64,000 nucleotides of DNA from Gnetum montanum (lineage: Eukaryota; Streptophyta; Gnetopsida; Gnetales; Gnetaceae), in contig MNCI01001324.1 of assembly GCA_015680685.1 (NCBI GenBank), positions 452,786-516,785 of the forward strand, read 5' to 3'. This document shows positions 47,563-58,787 of the stretch, in pieces; position 1 is the stretch's first letter, and every line of letters starts with the position of its first letter. A model generated the notes under the pieces. That model was not told the origin of the DNA and ran no database searches. It worked only from the letters and a program-made list of their open reading frames with translations. The translations under genes were made by a program, and so were the position numbers.

Positions 47563-48363
47563 TAATGGGATGCAATATCGCATGGGCCGCGATATCACGT
47601 CTACCCCTGCGATATCGCATACGCGATATCGCAGCCCATCGCTAGTTCTATAAATATGAGGGGGCTTTCCCTTGTTTTCACATCTAGATCTAGACCCTTA
47701 GCTAAACTTTAGTAGTTTTACCATTCTAGAGATAGAATAATTTCTATGTGCCCATAGTAGGAGTCTCAAAGTGAACGGATCTTTATTCGAGCAAATTGTA
47801 CCTGAGCACACATTTGTGCACAAAAATAAAAATACACTTTCTGAAAAACCTTGCAGTGCATGGACTAAGCTAATTAGGATTTAATTAATGTTAAATGCTT
47901 AAATGATTTCTTAGATAATTAATCTCTCTCAACCCTCAACTCCTAGTTAAGTGCATTCAGTATGACCGCTTCGAGCACGTGTGCTACGCTTGGTAACCTA
48001 GTAACAAATATCATTTGGTAATCCCAATAGCATTGCACTGGTTCAGGGTGTGTACGGCAAGTGGGAACGGATACTAATGCTAGGACGATTAAATATTAGT
48101 TAGTGAAAGTTAGTTACTTAGTCTCTTCACTCTTTCCTCTCTTAGCATAGGCGATAAAAAGATAAAAGACATAAAAATCATATACCTCAGACTTACTTAA
48201 CCATACAACCGTGACAATACAAGTAAGTCTGGGAAGACAATGATTGATTAGCCTTAAGTGTTCAATAAGGCGTGTAAGCACTTAGTCCTTGGAGTTCGAT
48301 CGAATCGCACGTGTAACGCTCGTATTTGTATGGTTGAGTGTAGGGGTACCTTGCCATCCATCA
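47563..48363 (+). repeat. 5' LTR of element C
   Basis: 801 bases. It starts TAATGGGATGC where the 3' LTR has TGATGGGACAC, so the canonical TG mutated to TA. It ends CCATCCATCA. U3 holds four GATATCG-type palindromes (47571-47636), then TATAAATA at 47649-47656. Confidence 0.92.
47571..47636. repeat. Palindrome cluster in the C 5' LTR
   Basis: Units GCAATATCGC, GCGATATCAC, TGCGATATCGCA and GCGATATCGC occur within about 65 bases just upstream of TATA. The 3' LTR retains fewer of them (53403-53448). E has related GATATCGCGTACGTGATATC. Confidence 0.85.
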
Positions 48364-48364
48364 T

Positions 48365-48383
48365 TGGCGCTGTTGCCAGGGAC
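48365..48383 (+). other. Primer-binding site of element C (tRNA-Asp)
   Basis: TGGCGCTGTTGCCAGGGAC, one base after the LTR. It differs from the plant tRNA-Asp complement TGGCGCCGTTGCCGGGGA at two of 18 positions. Confidence 0.88.
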
Positions 48384-48508
48384 TTAGTTGTTTGTGCACT
48401 ACGTAGAACATAGGAAATCATTTACATCGTTGGGAGCTAAAATGAACCCTTAGGATTAATCAAGAGAAAAATAACATAACGGTAAATAGCACACTGAACA
48501 AGACTAAA

Positions 48509-51110
48509 ATGTCTTCTTCTCCACACAAAAGCACTTCACCGCCTAGGACCAACACTAGAGACAGTCAGTGGCACAACATACATAACCAAGAACCATCAGT
48601 TCCTCAATAATTCAATGTGGCATATACTCACCATGATGATTATACACCTAACTTTACCTTTGTCTTCCATCAAGATGAACAACTGCATTGGAGAGACTTG
48701 GAGGGTAACATAGTGTTGCCTCCAGATAGAGCTGCCCCCAACATGCTCCTTTGTGCCCTTACACGAATTGGCATGTCACAATTATATGCTGAGTACATTT
48801 CATGTGATTACAATGTAAGGGACTACCATCCCATAGAAGCGCAACATCAATGAGACTCGTAGCAGGAGAGTTACCACACATCGTTGAAGGGCAAAGGACC
48901 CCATAATGCTTCGCTCGTCATAATAGATTTAAGGGTGGTGAACCTATTTTAATAGGTTCTCCACAAAATGATGTTCCCTCTCCTAACGATAGTGTGGAGG
49001 TGGTGTATCAAAACCTTCGCTCCACGATACATAACCCTAGTTCTAATTCCCATGAACATCAAGTGTTCAATGAGGGAACACAAACACAAGATAAGGATGA
49101 GCATTCTAATTGTCATCATGATTGGGGTCGAGATCACCGAAGGGAAGGTAGGAAACATCATCATGGTGATGGTTCTCCTTCCTCTTCCCCTTCATTGCAA
49201 CATTCACCCTCTCCTTCAACATTGGGATGTAGTCATAAGGAACCTAACTGTGAGAACAAGGATAAGCAAAATGAGAGACCTCGACGAGAGAGTCGAGAGC
49301 GAGGACGAGGGCATTGTAGGGAATCATGACATGGAAGAAGGAAAAGTAGGGAACCGCATAGACATCACAGACGCCATGAAAGAAATGACCATGAAGAATC
49401 CCTACTTGCAACCCAAAGCATGTTAGACATCACAAAGGTAGTTACAATACCTATAAGACACCAAAAAGATAGCCGGATCAAGAGACTAGACATGAATAAT
49501 ATCCCACGATTTGAGGGGGGATACAATCTTGATCCGCAGAATCACTTACAATAATTTCATGATGCTTGTGCCTTGTAGAACATTGAAAACAAATGGTAAA
49601 AGTTAAATTTATTCCCAAGGACACTCATAAAAGAGGCAGAAAGCTAGTACCAGTCCTTAGAATCGAAATCCATTCGAAGGTGGAGTACGATGCTAGAATT
49701 GTTTAACGATAAATATCAAACGTGCTCCCGAGTGTCCAACTTGAGAAAGCAGATCCAAGGATGGAAGCAAGGTAATCACAAACCCTTGGATGCTACCATG
49801 GGCCGATAGTATGCATTTCTACATCGTTTCCTAGGCCATGGTTATGCACAATGGGATCAACTACGCCATCTCGTAGATGAGCTAAGACATGAAACCAAGA
49901 GAACCCTTGGGACATATGCCCAAGGGAGATTATCTGAACTTAGGTTCCATGAGGTTCATAGATTGTTGGATCAAGTAGCTAAGGAAGAAGGAGAGCTACA
50001 TAAGAGAGAAAGTGTAGAAGAGTATAATCGCGATCCTTCCCTCTGAAAGAGGGGAGTAAGATTATGTGAGGAGGAGGATGAGTCACCACTCAAAGAGTTG
50101 GTGAGTAGGAAAACCTTGCCACTTCATAAATTAACAATAAAAGTGTCAGCTAAGGTAGATAAAATGTGGGAATCCTTAGATAGTATATTTGAAACTATTT
50201 TAAAAATCGTAGAGGAGTCTAAGGAGCGAAGTAGTAACCATGATAAGAAAAAGAAGAGGGATTTGGACTATGCACGTAACAAAGGTAAGGGTAAAATGGC
50301 TATCACTGAAGAGGTTGTGGATTTGGATATAGACATTGATGGTGGATGTGAAAAATTCCAATATGACCATCCTAAGGGATGTTGCCCAATAATCTCACAT
50401 NGCCAATATGACCATCCTAAGGGATGTTACCCAATAATCTCACATCTGCAAGAGTCTGGGATGTATGCACTCAACCCAAGACTTAACAAACGGCAAGCAC
50501 CCCATCTATTACCTTATCCCTAAGGTAACCCAAGGCAGTTACACCAACCATTAACATATTATCCAAGTGGAACTCTTCCACAACCTATGGAGCAACACCA
50601 GCAGTGGCAATACCCACAATCATGGGGGATGCCGCCGCCAAGGCAACAATACCATTACCAACAACTGAATCCATATGGCTACTATGTGCAGAAGCCAATC
50701 TCTCCAAGTAACTCTATTGGTCACGTTACCCCACAATGTCACTACCAAGCTCGGGAGTACTATCAGACTCCTTCTCCTGGGAGAGACACACCACATCCAT
50801 ACCATCAACCAAACCCAACCGCGACTCTTACACCGATAGCTCCACTACCACCCACTCCAGCGATGCAAGGGGAACTCCCCACTCAACCGCAGCAACGTAA
50901 TGCTGCGAGAGCTGTAAACCTTCAACCTGTTGCTAGTTCTAACAATCGTACAAGGAGAAGACATTTCTTCAGAACCAACAGTCCAAACAAGCTCTCACAA
51001 CCACAAGTGGGTGAGCCTTCAAACGTTCCTCCATCAAATAAGACTTCGGAGCTCCCTTCAAACCAACAATAGAGCTCAACGCATACGGTTATGTTAACAC
51101 ATATCATCAC
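48509..51110 (+). pseudogene. gag of element C (broken)
   Basis: It starts MSSSPHKSTSPPR at 48509. A stop follows (TAA where A has CAA), then FTFVFHQDEQLHWRDLEGN, a His/Ser/Arg-rich part (about 49000-49390) and the PF03732-like core at about 49480-49950 (RWSTMLELFNDKYQT, NLRKQIQGWKQ). A Lys-rich linker lies at 50098-50340, and the knuckle CEKFQYDHPKGC at 50347-50382 has its second Cys lost. The Pro/Gln-rich tail is open at 50587-51072, the longest intact stretch (161 codons, QQWQYPQSWGMPPPRQQ). The N at 50401 is flanked by a duplicated segment, so the frame across it is unreliable. Confidence 0.8.
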
Positions 51111-51114
51111 TGAC

Positions 51115-51954
51115 TAGATCAAGGTGGGCCATCTTCCCAGGAAATTCTCTTATCCTGGAAGTTCCCTAATCTACCTCCAAGTCACTAGGAATGAACCACA
51201 TAAAGATCTTCTTGACTCAAGTTCTAGAGTCAACTTGATATCGCAAGAAATGTATAAAGCCTGGAACCTGCCTCCACTAAAGAAGAGCAATATTCGCTTA
51301 GAGCTGGCTGACTAGTCCATCACTATTACCTTGGGATTGGTGGAAGACATCATTACCACTATGTGTGGTTGGTCATACCTAGTTGATTTCCTAGTGATAC
51401 AAGTCAACAATGACAAGGGGGACTTCCCAATAATAACGGGAAGGGCATGGCTAAGTACCGTGAACACATGCCTAGGAATCCATGATCTTTCCCTGGAAAT
51501 ATCTAAGGAAAATACTTATGGAAAGATCAAGAAGAACAAGGTTCCATGCATCACATACAGTGATACTGAGGGTAATAGCATACAAGAGCATTCAACATAT
51601 CCTGCATGCAATCGGTGTGCCTAGGAAGTTAACATACAAAAGTGCCTGTATGTAGCAACCACACAACAAGACAACACCCAAGGGTTGATAGCTAATCAAG
51701 AGAGCAACCCACCAATATGCATGGAACTAACTGGGGGATCAACTTGCTTCCACGAAGAAAGCATAGATGCACTGGAGCAAGAGTGTCACCAAATTCCAAC
51801 CTTTAATCTAAAACCACCAATCGAGGGAAGTTGGAAACTCTTAGAAAATCCAAATGAGTACTCTGATAAGATAATACTAGTCTGTGTGCAACTGACCAAC
51901 CCTTATCATGAACCTAGAATGGGCTATGCACATAGCACATTTGAGAGAGGATGA
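51115..51954 (+). pseudogene. Protease region of element C (broken, followed by deletion of RT-RNase H-integrase)
   Basis: The retropepsin-like core reads LLDSSSRVNLISQEMYKAWN near 51210-51265; the triad D-S-G is changed to D-S-S. LVEDIITTMCGWSYLVDFLV and GRAWLSTVNTCLGIHDLSLE follow, as in A. The linker ICMELTGGSTCFHEESIDAL at about 51716-51775 matches A (ICMEPTEGLTCTYINSIDAL), but where A continues into RT this copy passes directly to the internal polypurine motif at 51994. Confidence 0.75.
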
Positions 51955-51993
51955 TATCGCTCACTATATTAGATCTCTCCCTTCTAATTCAAT

Positions 51994-52009
51994 CATGGGG
52001 GAGATGGCC
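51994..52009 (+). other. Internal polypurine motif of element C
   Basis: CATGGGGGAGATGGCC preceded by TTCAAT. The first twelve bases of the CAATCATGGGGG core are the same as in the terminal tract at 53381-53394. Confidence 0.65.
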
Positions 52010-53380
52010 ACCTATGCTGATCATTTGAGGCCCTCAGTGCTTTTTAAATTTTTTTTTTACACATTTTTGTTTTACAAATTTCTTTAAATTTTCTTATTTT
52101 TGTTTTACAACATCATTTATACTTTTTTATTTCTTTGTATGTTTAACTATTTTGTTTGATTCATCGTGCAATAAGTGCTCCAAAGATGGTATGAACTATA
52201 TTCCATTGATTGCTAATGTTTGGTTTTTACCTTTAAGTTATGATGTTGATACTAAGGTATGGTTCTTTTGATATAGCAGGCAATGATTCCACTTCATCCA
52301 TACATCCATAAAATTCTATGGTCTCTCTTGGCTTGGAACTGTACAGTCCCTTTCCCAATAATAAGAACTATCAACGCATTGGTGACTAGGTATTTCTCAA
52401 ACTAAGGAAGGACTCAAGGATTGAAAAGGGTGTGACTTCAAGGGGATTTGATGCACTTGTGCTAGCCATTCTCTTGGGTGCTTGGATGTTTTCTTCTTGA
52501 GTCTTCTCACTATTCTGACGTTGCCACATTATCGGGAAGCTGAGAAAATAAAAATAATAAGTCTTTGCATGATGTGGTTCTCACGCACAAAACACATCTC
52601 TTAGATGAAATAATCATTTGGGCTACAAGCACTAGTTATGGAACTAAAATAAACATGTTCCCTCTAACTCAAGCCCTTCTCGCTTTCCCCTTTCTTCTCT
52701 TTCGTTTCGTCGAAATGGTGGTGGCTCTTTGGTGAAGGCATTCTTGTTACTTCAAGTGGATGGATGGGCCGAATGTATTAATGCAAAGTCACTAGTTGTG
52801 GTTGGTTTGAGGATGGACTTGGAATGAGATCTACTAAGTCACATTAACCATTAACACACAAGGGGTTGTACACCACCTTGTTCTTGAGATTCCATTCCAT
52901 TCTCTTCTTTCCATCCTTTTTTCCCCATTTNCTTAACATCAAATCAAGGTATCAATTACATTATGATTCATTTATCCTTGCTAATATCATACTATGTTAT
53001 GTGTGTAGATGGCAATCATACAACAATAGATTGGATCTAGAGGAAACACTTGGAATGGACTGGTGCTGAAGTAGTTATGCAAGGAAAAAGATTGATAGTG
53101 AACTTATGGATGAACAACGAAAGGGGCAATCTTGGTGTTGGCAACAGCAAACTTCTTCTTTTCTTTTCTCTCTCTCTTCTCTCTTCTCTCTCAGCTACCA
53201 AATAGGGTAGGATGTCAATTATGTATAGTGTTCACTCTTGTTGTTATGAACACTAAATTTTGCCATGTATTGTAATGATGATCCATTCACATGTCACCTC
53301 ATCTACCATTAGTGTCATTCAAGTCAATAATCTCATACCTTCCCAATATTTTTTAAGGAACTCAAGGACTAGTTTTTATT
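52010..53380 (+). other. Non-coding 3' spacer of element C
   Basis: It carries the family blocks GTGTGACTTCAAGGGGATTT (near 52430) and TCTTTGCATGATGTGGTTCT (near 52562). Compared with A, about 490 bases are missing at the N (52931). CT-rich run near 53160-53200. Confidence 0.7.
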
Positions 53381-53394
53381 CAATCATGGGGGTA
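53381..53394 (+). other. Polypurine tract of element C
   Basis: CAATCATGGGGGTA, immediately before the 3' LTR, as in A. Confidence 0.85.
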
Positions 53395-54171
53395 TGATGG
53401 GACACGATATTGCATGGGCCGTGACATCGCGTCTGTGATATCGCAGCCCATCGCTAGTTCTATAAATAAGAGGCAGCTTTCCCTTGTTTTCACATCTAGA
53501 TCTAGACCCTTAGCTAAACTCTGGTAGTTTTACCATTCTAGAGATAGAATAATTTCTATGTGCCCGTAGTAGGAGTCTCAAAGTGAACAGATCTTTATTC
53601 GAGCAAATTGTACTTGAGCACACATTTGTGCACGGAAATAAAAATGAACTTTCTGATAAACCTTGTAGTGCATGGACTAAGCTAATTAGGATTTAATTAA
53701 TGTTAAATGCTTAAATGCTTTCTTAGATAACTAATCTCTCTCAACCCTCAACTCCTAGTTAAGTGCATTCAATGCGACCACTTTGAGCACGTGTGCTAGC
53801 TTGGTAACCCAGTAATGAATAGCGTCTGGTAATCCCAGTAGCGTTGCACTAGTTCAGGGTGTGTACGGCAAGTGGCAATAGATACTGATGCTAGGACGAT
53901 TAAAGCTTAGTTAGTGAAAGTTAGTTACTTAGTCTCTTCACTCTTTCCTCTATTAGCATAGGCGATAAAAAGATAAAAGACATAAAAATCATATACTTTA
54001 GACTTACTTAACCATACAACCATGACAATACAAGTCTGGAAAGACAACAATTGATTAACCTTAAGTGTTCCATAAGGTGTGTAAGCACTTAGTCCTTGGA
54101 GTTCGACTAGATCGTGCATGTAATGCCCGTATTCGTATGGTTAAGTGTAGGGGGTACCTCGCCACTCATCA
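53395..54171 (+). repeat. 3' LTR of element C
   Basis: 777 bases, TGATGGGACACG to CGCCACTCATCA. TATAAATA at 53461-53468. In about 230 compared bases it differs from the 5' copy at some 15 positions. It is followed by the target copy GTTGC (54172-54176). Confidence 0.93.
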
Positions 54172-54176
54172 GTTGC

Positions 54177-57100
54177 ATATTCAAATTCTGCTTAGTTTTC
54201 GCTTTTGTTGTGTCTATCATTCATAACGCAAGGTTGGTGCTCCATGCGATGTGATGATTTGTTGTTGGGATTGTTGAGGATGCATTTTGAGGTTGTTTGT
54301 ACCATCCCAAAGCCAACTATTTGTTGTCTTGTTTTGACAACCTCTTGTGCTTCAGGCATGATTGCCCTTGTGGTAGACCTTTCGTGAGTTGTGCTCCCTT
54401 GTTTGAGCTAGTTGTGTTGCTCTTGGGTTTGTGGCATCGCTCCTTTGATTGTTGACATTTCTTGGGTACTTTGATTTGAAGACTTCTGGTGTGGGTCATC
54501 CTGTTGTTGGTTCTTGTTGAGACCACACCTCTTTTGATGAGAGTCTTTCTTGTGGATGCATTCTCCTTGATGTTGCTCATCATAGTAAGAATTGGTTTTA
54601 TGGAGACATATTTTGACTAAACCTTGGTCTTCCACCTCATTTTTAAGTTGAGATAATGATTCTCTATTGTCCATGCCTCTTATGATTGTGTCGAGATTTT
54701 GATCCTGGTTGGAACCAGTGTCAATGGATGGGAATGTTTGTTGTATATGAATCTTGGAATTCTAAGTGTCCTAACTCTCTCTGGGTGTGCCTCATGATGA
54801 ATTCCTTTGTGTGAGTGTATCTAATTGATCCATCAATGTTCTACATGATTGATCTCTATGCGTGTTGCTGAGGTCTTGCTCTTTGTGATGTTGCAAGAGT
54901 GATATTACTCTATTATATGATCATGCTTAATGGTTGTCTATGAGGCTAATGTGCTTGATGGTGTGTCCTTTGGTGAACACTCTTGAGATAGGAAAAGTCT
55001 TGGGAACACTTCCTTTTGGGTTCCTGGACTAGCAGAAATCTTACCCACAGGAGATTGATGGTGGTATGTAGCCTGAAATACAAACAAATTGGTTCAATGT
55101 GCTTGATATTGATGGAAAGTGGTTCATGGTGGTCATGTGTTGCAATGGTAGACTAAAATTCAAATCAAGGTGATGCTATGATGTCTAGCTATGGAGTAGA
55201 GTTGAGTTTTGGGTATCAGCACCTAGACTCCCTCTTCCATGCTAGATGTGATTGTGGAGCAGTTTTGCAAATGTTGGGATGGGTGGTCCATCCTTGAATA
55301 AATGATGTTACAGTTACAGAAATTGTGACTTGTCTTGGTGGCCTTGCTTGGTAGGCTTGAATGTGCTCAAAAAAACTTGAGCCTATGCTCTCATGATTGG
55401 GGGCTTTTAATGCTTCATGGATGTTGGCGTGCTCTTGTGACTAGTTTCTTATGGTTTTTCTAAGGCCTATGATGCACTCTCATGGCTTGGGACTTATTGG
55501 TGCTTTTGTTGACTATGGTGTGATTTCATGACTTGGGACTCATTGTGCCTAGTAGGCTATGATGTCTTACTAAATCTCCTCTGTGTACCCTGTTCCTTGT
55601 GCACACTGATGTATCACACTATCTCTTCCAAATGTATTATCCCATTTCTCTAGTGTAATGTTAATTCATGTTAGTGTCCTCACCTCTCTGGTGGGACAGT
55701 ATGGTTGAGCACTATATTACTTGGTGATTCTCTAATCCTATGAGGGATCATTCTCCATTTCCATGGATGCCCTCTTTAGTTCCTGAAATAATAAGGTAGG
55801 TGGTATTGAGATAGTTGTTTCCTAGTTGGGATCTAGAAGTAGTTGATGTTTGGGACTTGTTTCTAGTAGTGGTCCCATGTTTGCAAACTCTTGGGGCTTG
55901 TTTTCAAAGACAAAATGTTGTTGTCCTGGTGAAATTCATAGAATATCCTTTGTGAGGCCATGTTGTTAATGTAGCCTAAATGTATATATCTCATTTCTTG
56001 TAAGCAAGGCGTGATCCTATGTACTCTCTCTCAGCTTTTGGGGCTCCAGAGGGACTTCCTTGTTGGGGTTCTCTGGTAGACCACCCTTATTGTAAACCCT
56101 TTGAGGATAAATCATATATTGTTTTGAGTTGTAGTTGATGTTGGTGAAGCCCATTCTTTGTAAATCTATCTTGAGGACCTAGTCCTCCTATGGGCAAAAT
56201 GTTATTGTTGACTTGCGTTTGTTGTTTGGGTTGAATGGTAATAGGTAGTGGTGCAACCTTGTGCATCACAATTGTTGTAAACAGACTTGACTGGGATGTA
56301 TGAAACAAAAACCTAGATCTCCTAGGATGAAACAAAAATCCCTCTTGATAAAATTTTAAGGGATGAACTCCTTCGCTCCTTGAGTTGTTCTTAAGGTGGA
56401 ATCGAATCTAGGTAAGACTTGTAAATCCATGTCTTCCCTTAGCTGGTAATAGTTCAACGATAAGGTTCTATTGGCTATGTGGACTACTTGGGCATGTATT
56501 ATGGGTAATGTGTAGCTGGGCTGCTATACTTACCTATGGAAGAAACCTCCCAAAAAGGATCCTTCCTTCAAGTTCAAAAATCTAATGAAAGGTTTTGATC
56601 AAGAGTTATAGTCATTCTTGATACGGTGGGAAAATTCAGATTCTGGGAACCTTGATGTTCCTTGGAGAATTCATGATTGTGGTTGCCCTCGAAGGTGACT
56701 CTATGTTCTTTCTTGGACCAAGTGTTTAGAAAATGGTGCTTGTCCCATATCTCGAAGTGGGAAGGATAGCTTGTAAGTTGCAAGCATGATTGATCCTTCC
56801 CCATGAACAAGACATGTTGGTTGCAATCGATGGTGTGCTTGCAGTTGACGTGAGACTTGTGTATGGAGGATTGTCTTGGAGTTGGCTACCCAACATACCC
56901 TCTACTTGTTCTAACATTCGAGTAGGCATTCTCAATGTTGGACAATCGCAAAGGTTGTTGATGATAGTTTGAACTTGTATGTTATGATAGCCTATTGGAG
57001 AAGTTTTTCAAACAAAATTTGGATCTTCTCTCTTGTTGTGGAAATGGAATACTATTGGATGGTGAATTGAGGAATGTGATGCTGGTGTGTTTGCGGATGG

Positions 57101-57813
57101 CAAGGTCAACCTCAAAAGATCTACCCTTGTACCTTGTTTGGAAGGGAAAACACGCTCAACTCCCTTCATACCAGCTTGAACAAACATGATGAGAAAAATG
57201 TGCATGGTATAGATGCACGTGGATTTTGTGCTTAGGTGGTTACATTGGTGAGACCCCATGGGTCTAGATGCGAGTAGCAGAACATGGAGTTCTAACAAGC
57301 GTGAGTTGCTTGTGAAGACATGGCTCTTTTGGAGCATGTTCTCCCTCTCGATTCTATGTTTCCAAGTCCATCACCATGGGTAGTGGCCCTCATGAGCCCT
57401 CAAAATCAATGTTTTAAAAAAAATCAAGAAAATCGATGGGTGCTAAGATGCCATTCACAAAGGAACTCAACTAGACTTGTGGAAGAAGAGATGTCTTCTT
57501 GCATAGGTATGGGTCTATGCAAGAAAATAAGTCTCTAGACCTAAGAAAGGGATGGATCTAGGGGACGCCTTAAAGACGTTGGCCCTTTAGGTTGGACTAC
57601 TCCCACTTGTCGCAGAGTTGGGAAAGTCTTTGGGATTCCTCCAAGTGCTCTTTGCGTTTCATGCAAAACATTGGATGAAAGAACATATCAGGTGTTGGGG
57701 TTGGCATCTTTCTTTAAACCTGGCATCAGTTGAGTTGATGGATTCCACGAAGTCGACAGAGTTCCAAATCCATACTTGAAGTGTACTCTCAAAGTCATCC
57801 TAGGCTTCGCTCC
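54177..57813 (+). other. Internal region of element D, right part
   Basis: About 3.6 kb, rich in TTG/TG words. Plus- and minus-strand frames (for example a Gln-rich 88-codon frame at 54408-54674, minus) have no recognisable domain and are not supported as genes. I see no RT, integrase or gag motif. Confidence 0.55.
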
Positions 57814-57831
57814 AAGGATGCAGGGGAGGAT
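57814..57831 (+). other. Polypurine tract of element D
   Basis: AAGGATGCAGGGGAGGAT ends directly at the 3' LTR start. Confidence 0.7.
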
Positions 57832-58402
57832 TGTGAGAGATGTCCCAGGGTGGTGGTTTTCCTAGGCTCTGCCCATGGTTCAAGGGCCATGGAACACTCT
57901 GAGCCACCCTTGGGTGACTCTCAAGTGTTAGAAACCCCATCCTGACTTGGCGGTACTAAGTCAGTAGAAGGACACTCTCCTGATGCAACTCTCTCTAAGT
58001 TCTCTTCATACTACCCTCACATAGAGAACTATATGGCCCTGATTCTACAGTGGTCGTAGATATGTAGGTAGCCAGGATTGGATAGTTTTGGTGCGGTGCC
58101 AAACCACGCCTTGTACTAGAGATCTAGGGGTGAGGCACCACCCCTTGTAGATGCATTGTTTCCCCCTTCCACCGATGTTATCTACAGGGTTACTTGTGTG
58201 CTTGTTTGCAAGGTCCTCATTTAGAGTTAGTTATCTTCATTGAGGTGCATTTCCATACATACATTAAGAAGCTATGTTGCTATTTGCACTCTTTTGGGTT
58301 GCTTGCTTGTTAAAGGCGTATTCCCCAAGTCTTCTGCCCCAAATCCATTAAATCTTAGTGAATTCTTGGGATGCCAAACAACGTCAAGGCAACGTTGTTA
58401 CA
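57832..58402 (+). repeat. 3' LTR of element D
   Basis: 571 bases, TGTGAGAGATGTCCCAGGG to GGCAACGTTGTTACA, paired with 46296-46874. It ends 385 bases before the TLC-gene start codon. Confidence 0.9.
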
Positions 58403-58787
58403 GGAAGTGTGTCCATTTTTTATTTTGCATCTAATAAGCGAAGAAAAAACTCGATATGTCTAAATCGCCCATTGCTCGCGAACTTATTACGAGACTAGAC
58501 CATCTTTATTGTGACCATTCATGCATTAACTGCCAAATTAAAGATTGACGCCCTGATTCTACCTACTCAGCTACTTTTCCAACACTAACTGCCTCAGAGT
58601 TCATTCCATTTTTCTGGACCGAAAAAGAGGATCCCAATTTCTTATCGGGAGCGAAACGGAAGAAGAATCACAGAAACGGGTGAATATATTCGCATTGTAT
58701 AAATCGGGAATAAAACAAAGCACAGCAGAGCACGTCATCGGAGCCCTTTTCCATTGTTTCTCTGCAATTTCATTTTGAGTCCCGGCA
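58403..58787 (+). promoter_or_regulatory. Probable promoter and 5' leader of the TLC-domain gene
   Basis: TATAAAT at 58698-58704 lies 84 bases before the start codon, a plausible TATA box. The leader after it has no upstream ATG. The start context GGCAATGG has G at -3 and G at +4. The interval is bounded on the left by the D 3' LTR, so either the native proximal promoter is very short or the LTR contributes to it. Confidence 0.6.

Larger units (their letters stand above)
47563..54171 (+). mobile_element. Element C: gag-protease-only Ty3/gypsy retrotransposon nested in D
   Basis: The LTRs at 47563-48363 and 53395-54171 are flanked by a perfect GTTGC duplication (47558-47562, 54172-54176). Primer site, gag, protease and a short linker are followed at once by the internal polypurine motif, the spacer and the terminal polypurine tract. 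RT, RNase H and integrase are absent, so the copy depended on others. The family is that of A and E. Two N bases (50401, 52931) lie inside. Confidence 0.93.
46296..58402 (+). mobile_element. Element D: LTR element without recognisable coding region, split by element C
   Basis: The LTRs at 46296-46874 and 57832-58402 both start TGTGAGAG and end GTTACA. The primer site after the 5' LTR is like initiator Met-tRNA, and a purine-rich tract precedes the 3' LTR. Without element C (47563-54171) and its target copy, D is about 5.5 kb. Its inside (46890-47562 and 54177-57831, about 4.3 kb) gives no gag or pol by eye on either strand. It therefore looks like a large non-autonomous LTR element (LARD-type, inferred). 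The flanking 5-mers TTAAG (46291-46295) and GGAAG (58403-58407) agree in only three bases, so the target duplication is decayed or the ends come from recombination. Confidence 0.8.

Noticed and set aside
48968-49426. 152-codon plus-strand open frame
   Set aside because: Shadow frame of the same gag region in C; the Ser/Arg/His-rich frame at 48994-49329 is the homologous one.
54317-57337. Minus-strand open frames of 69-109 codons in element D
   Set aside because: No domain, no homologous frame elsewhere in the window, and random-looking composition; not enough to call a gene.
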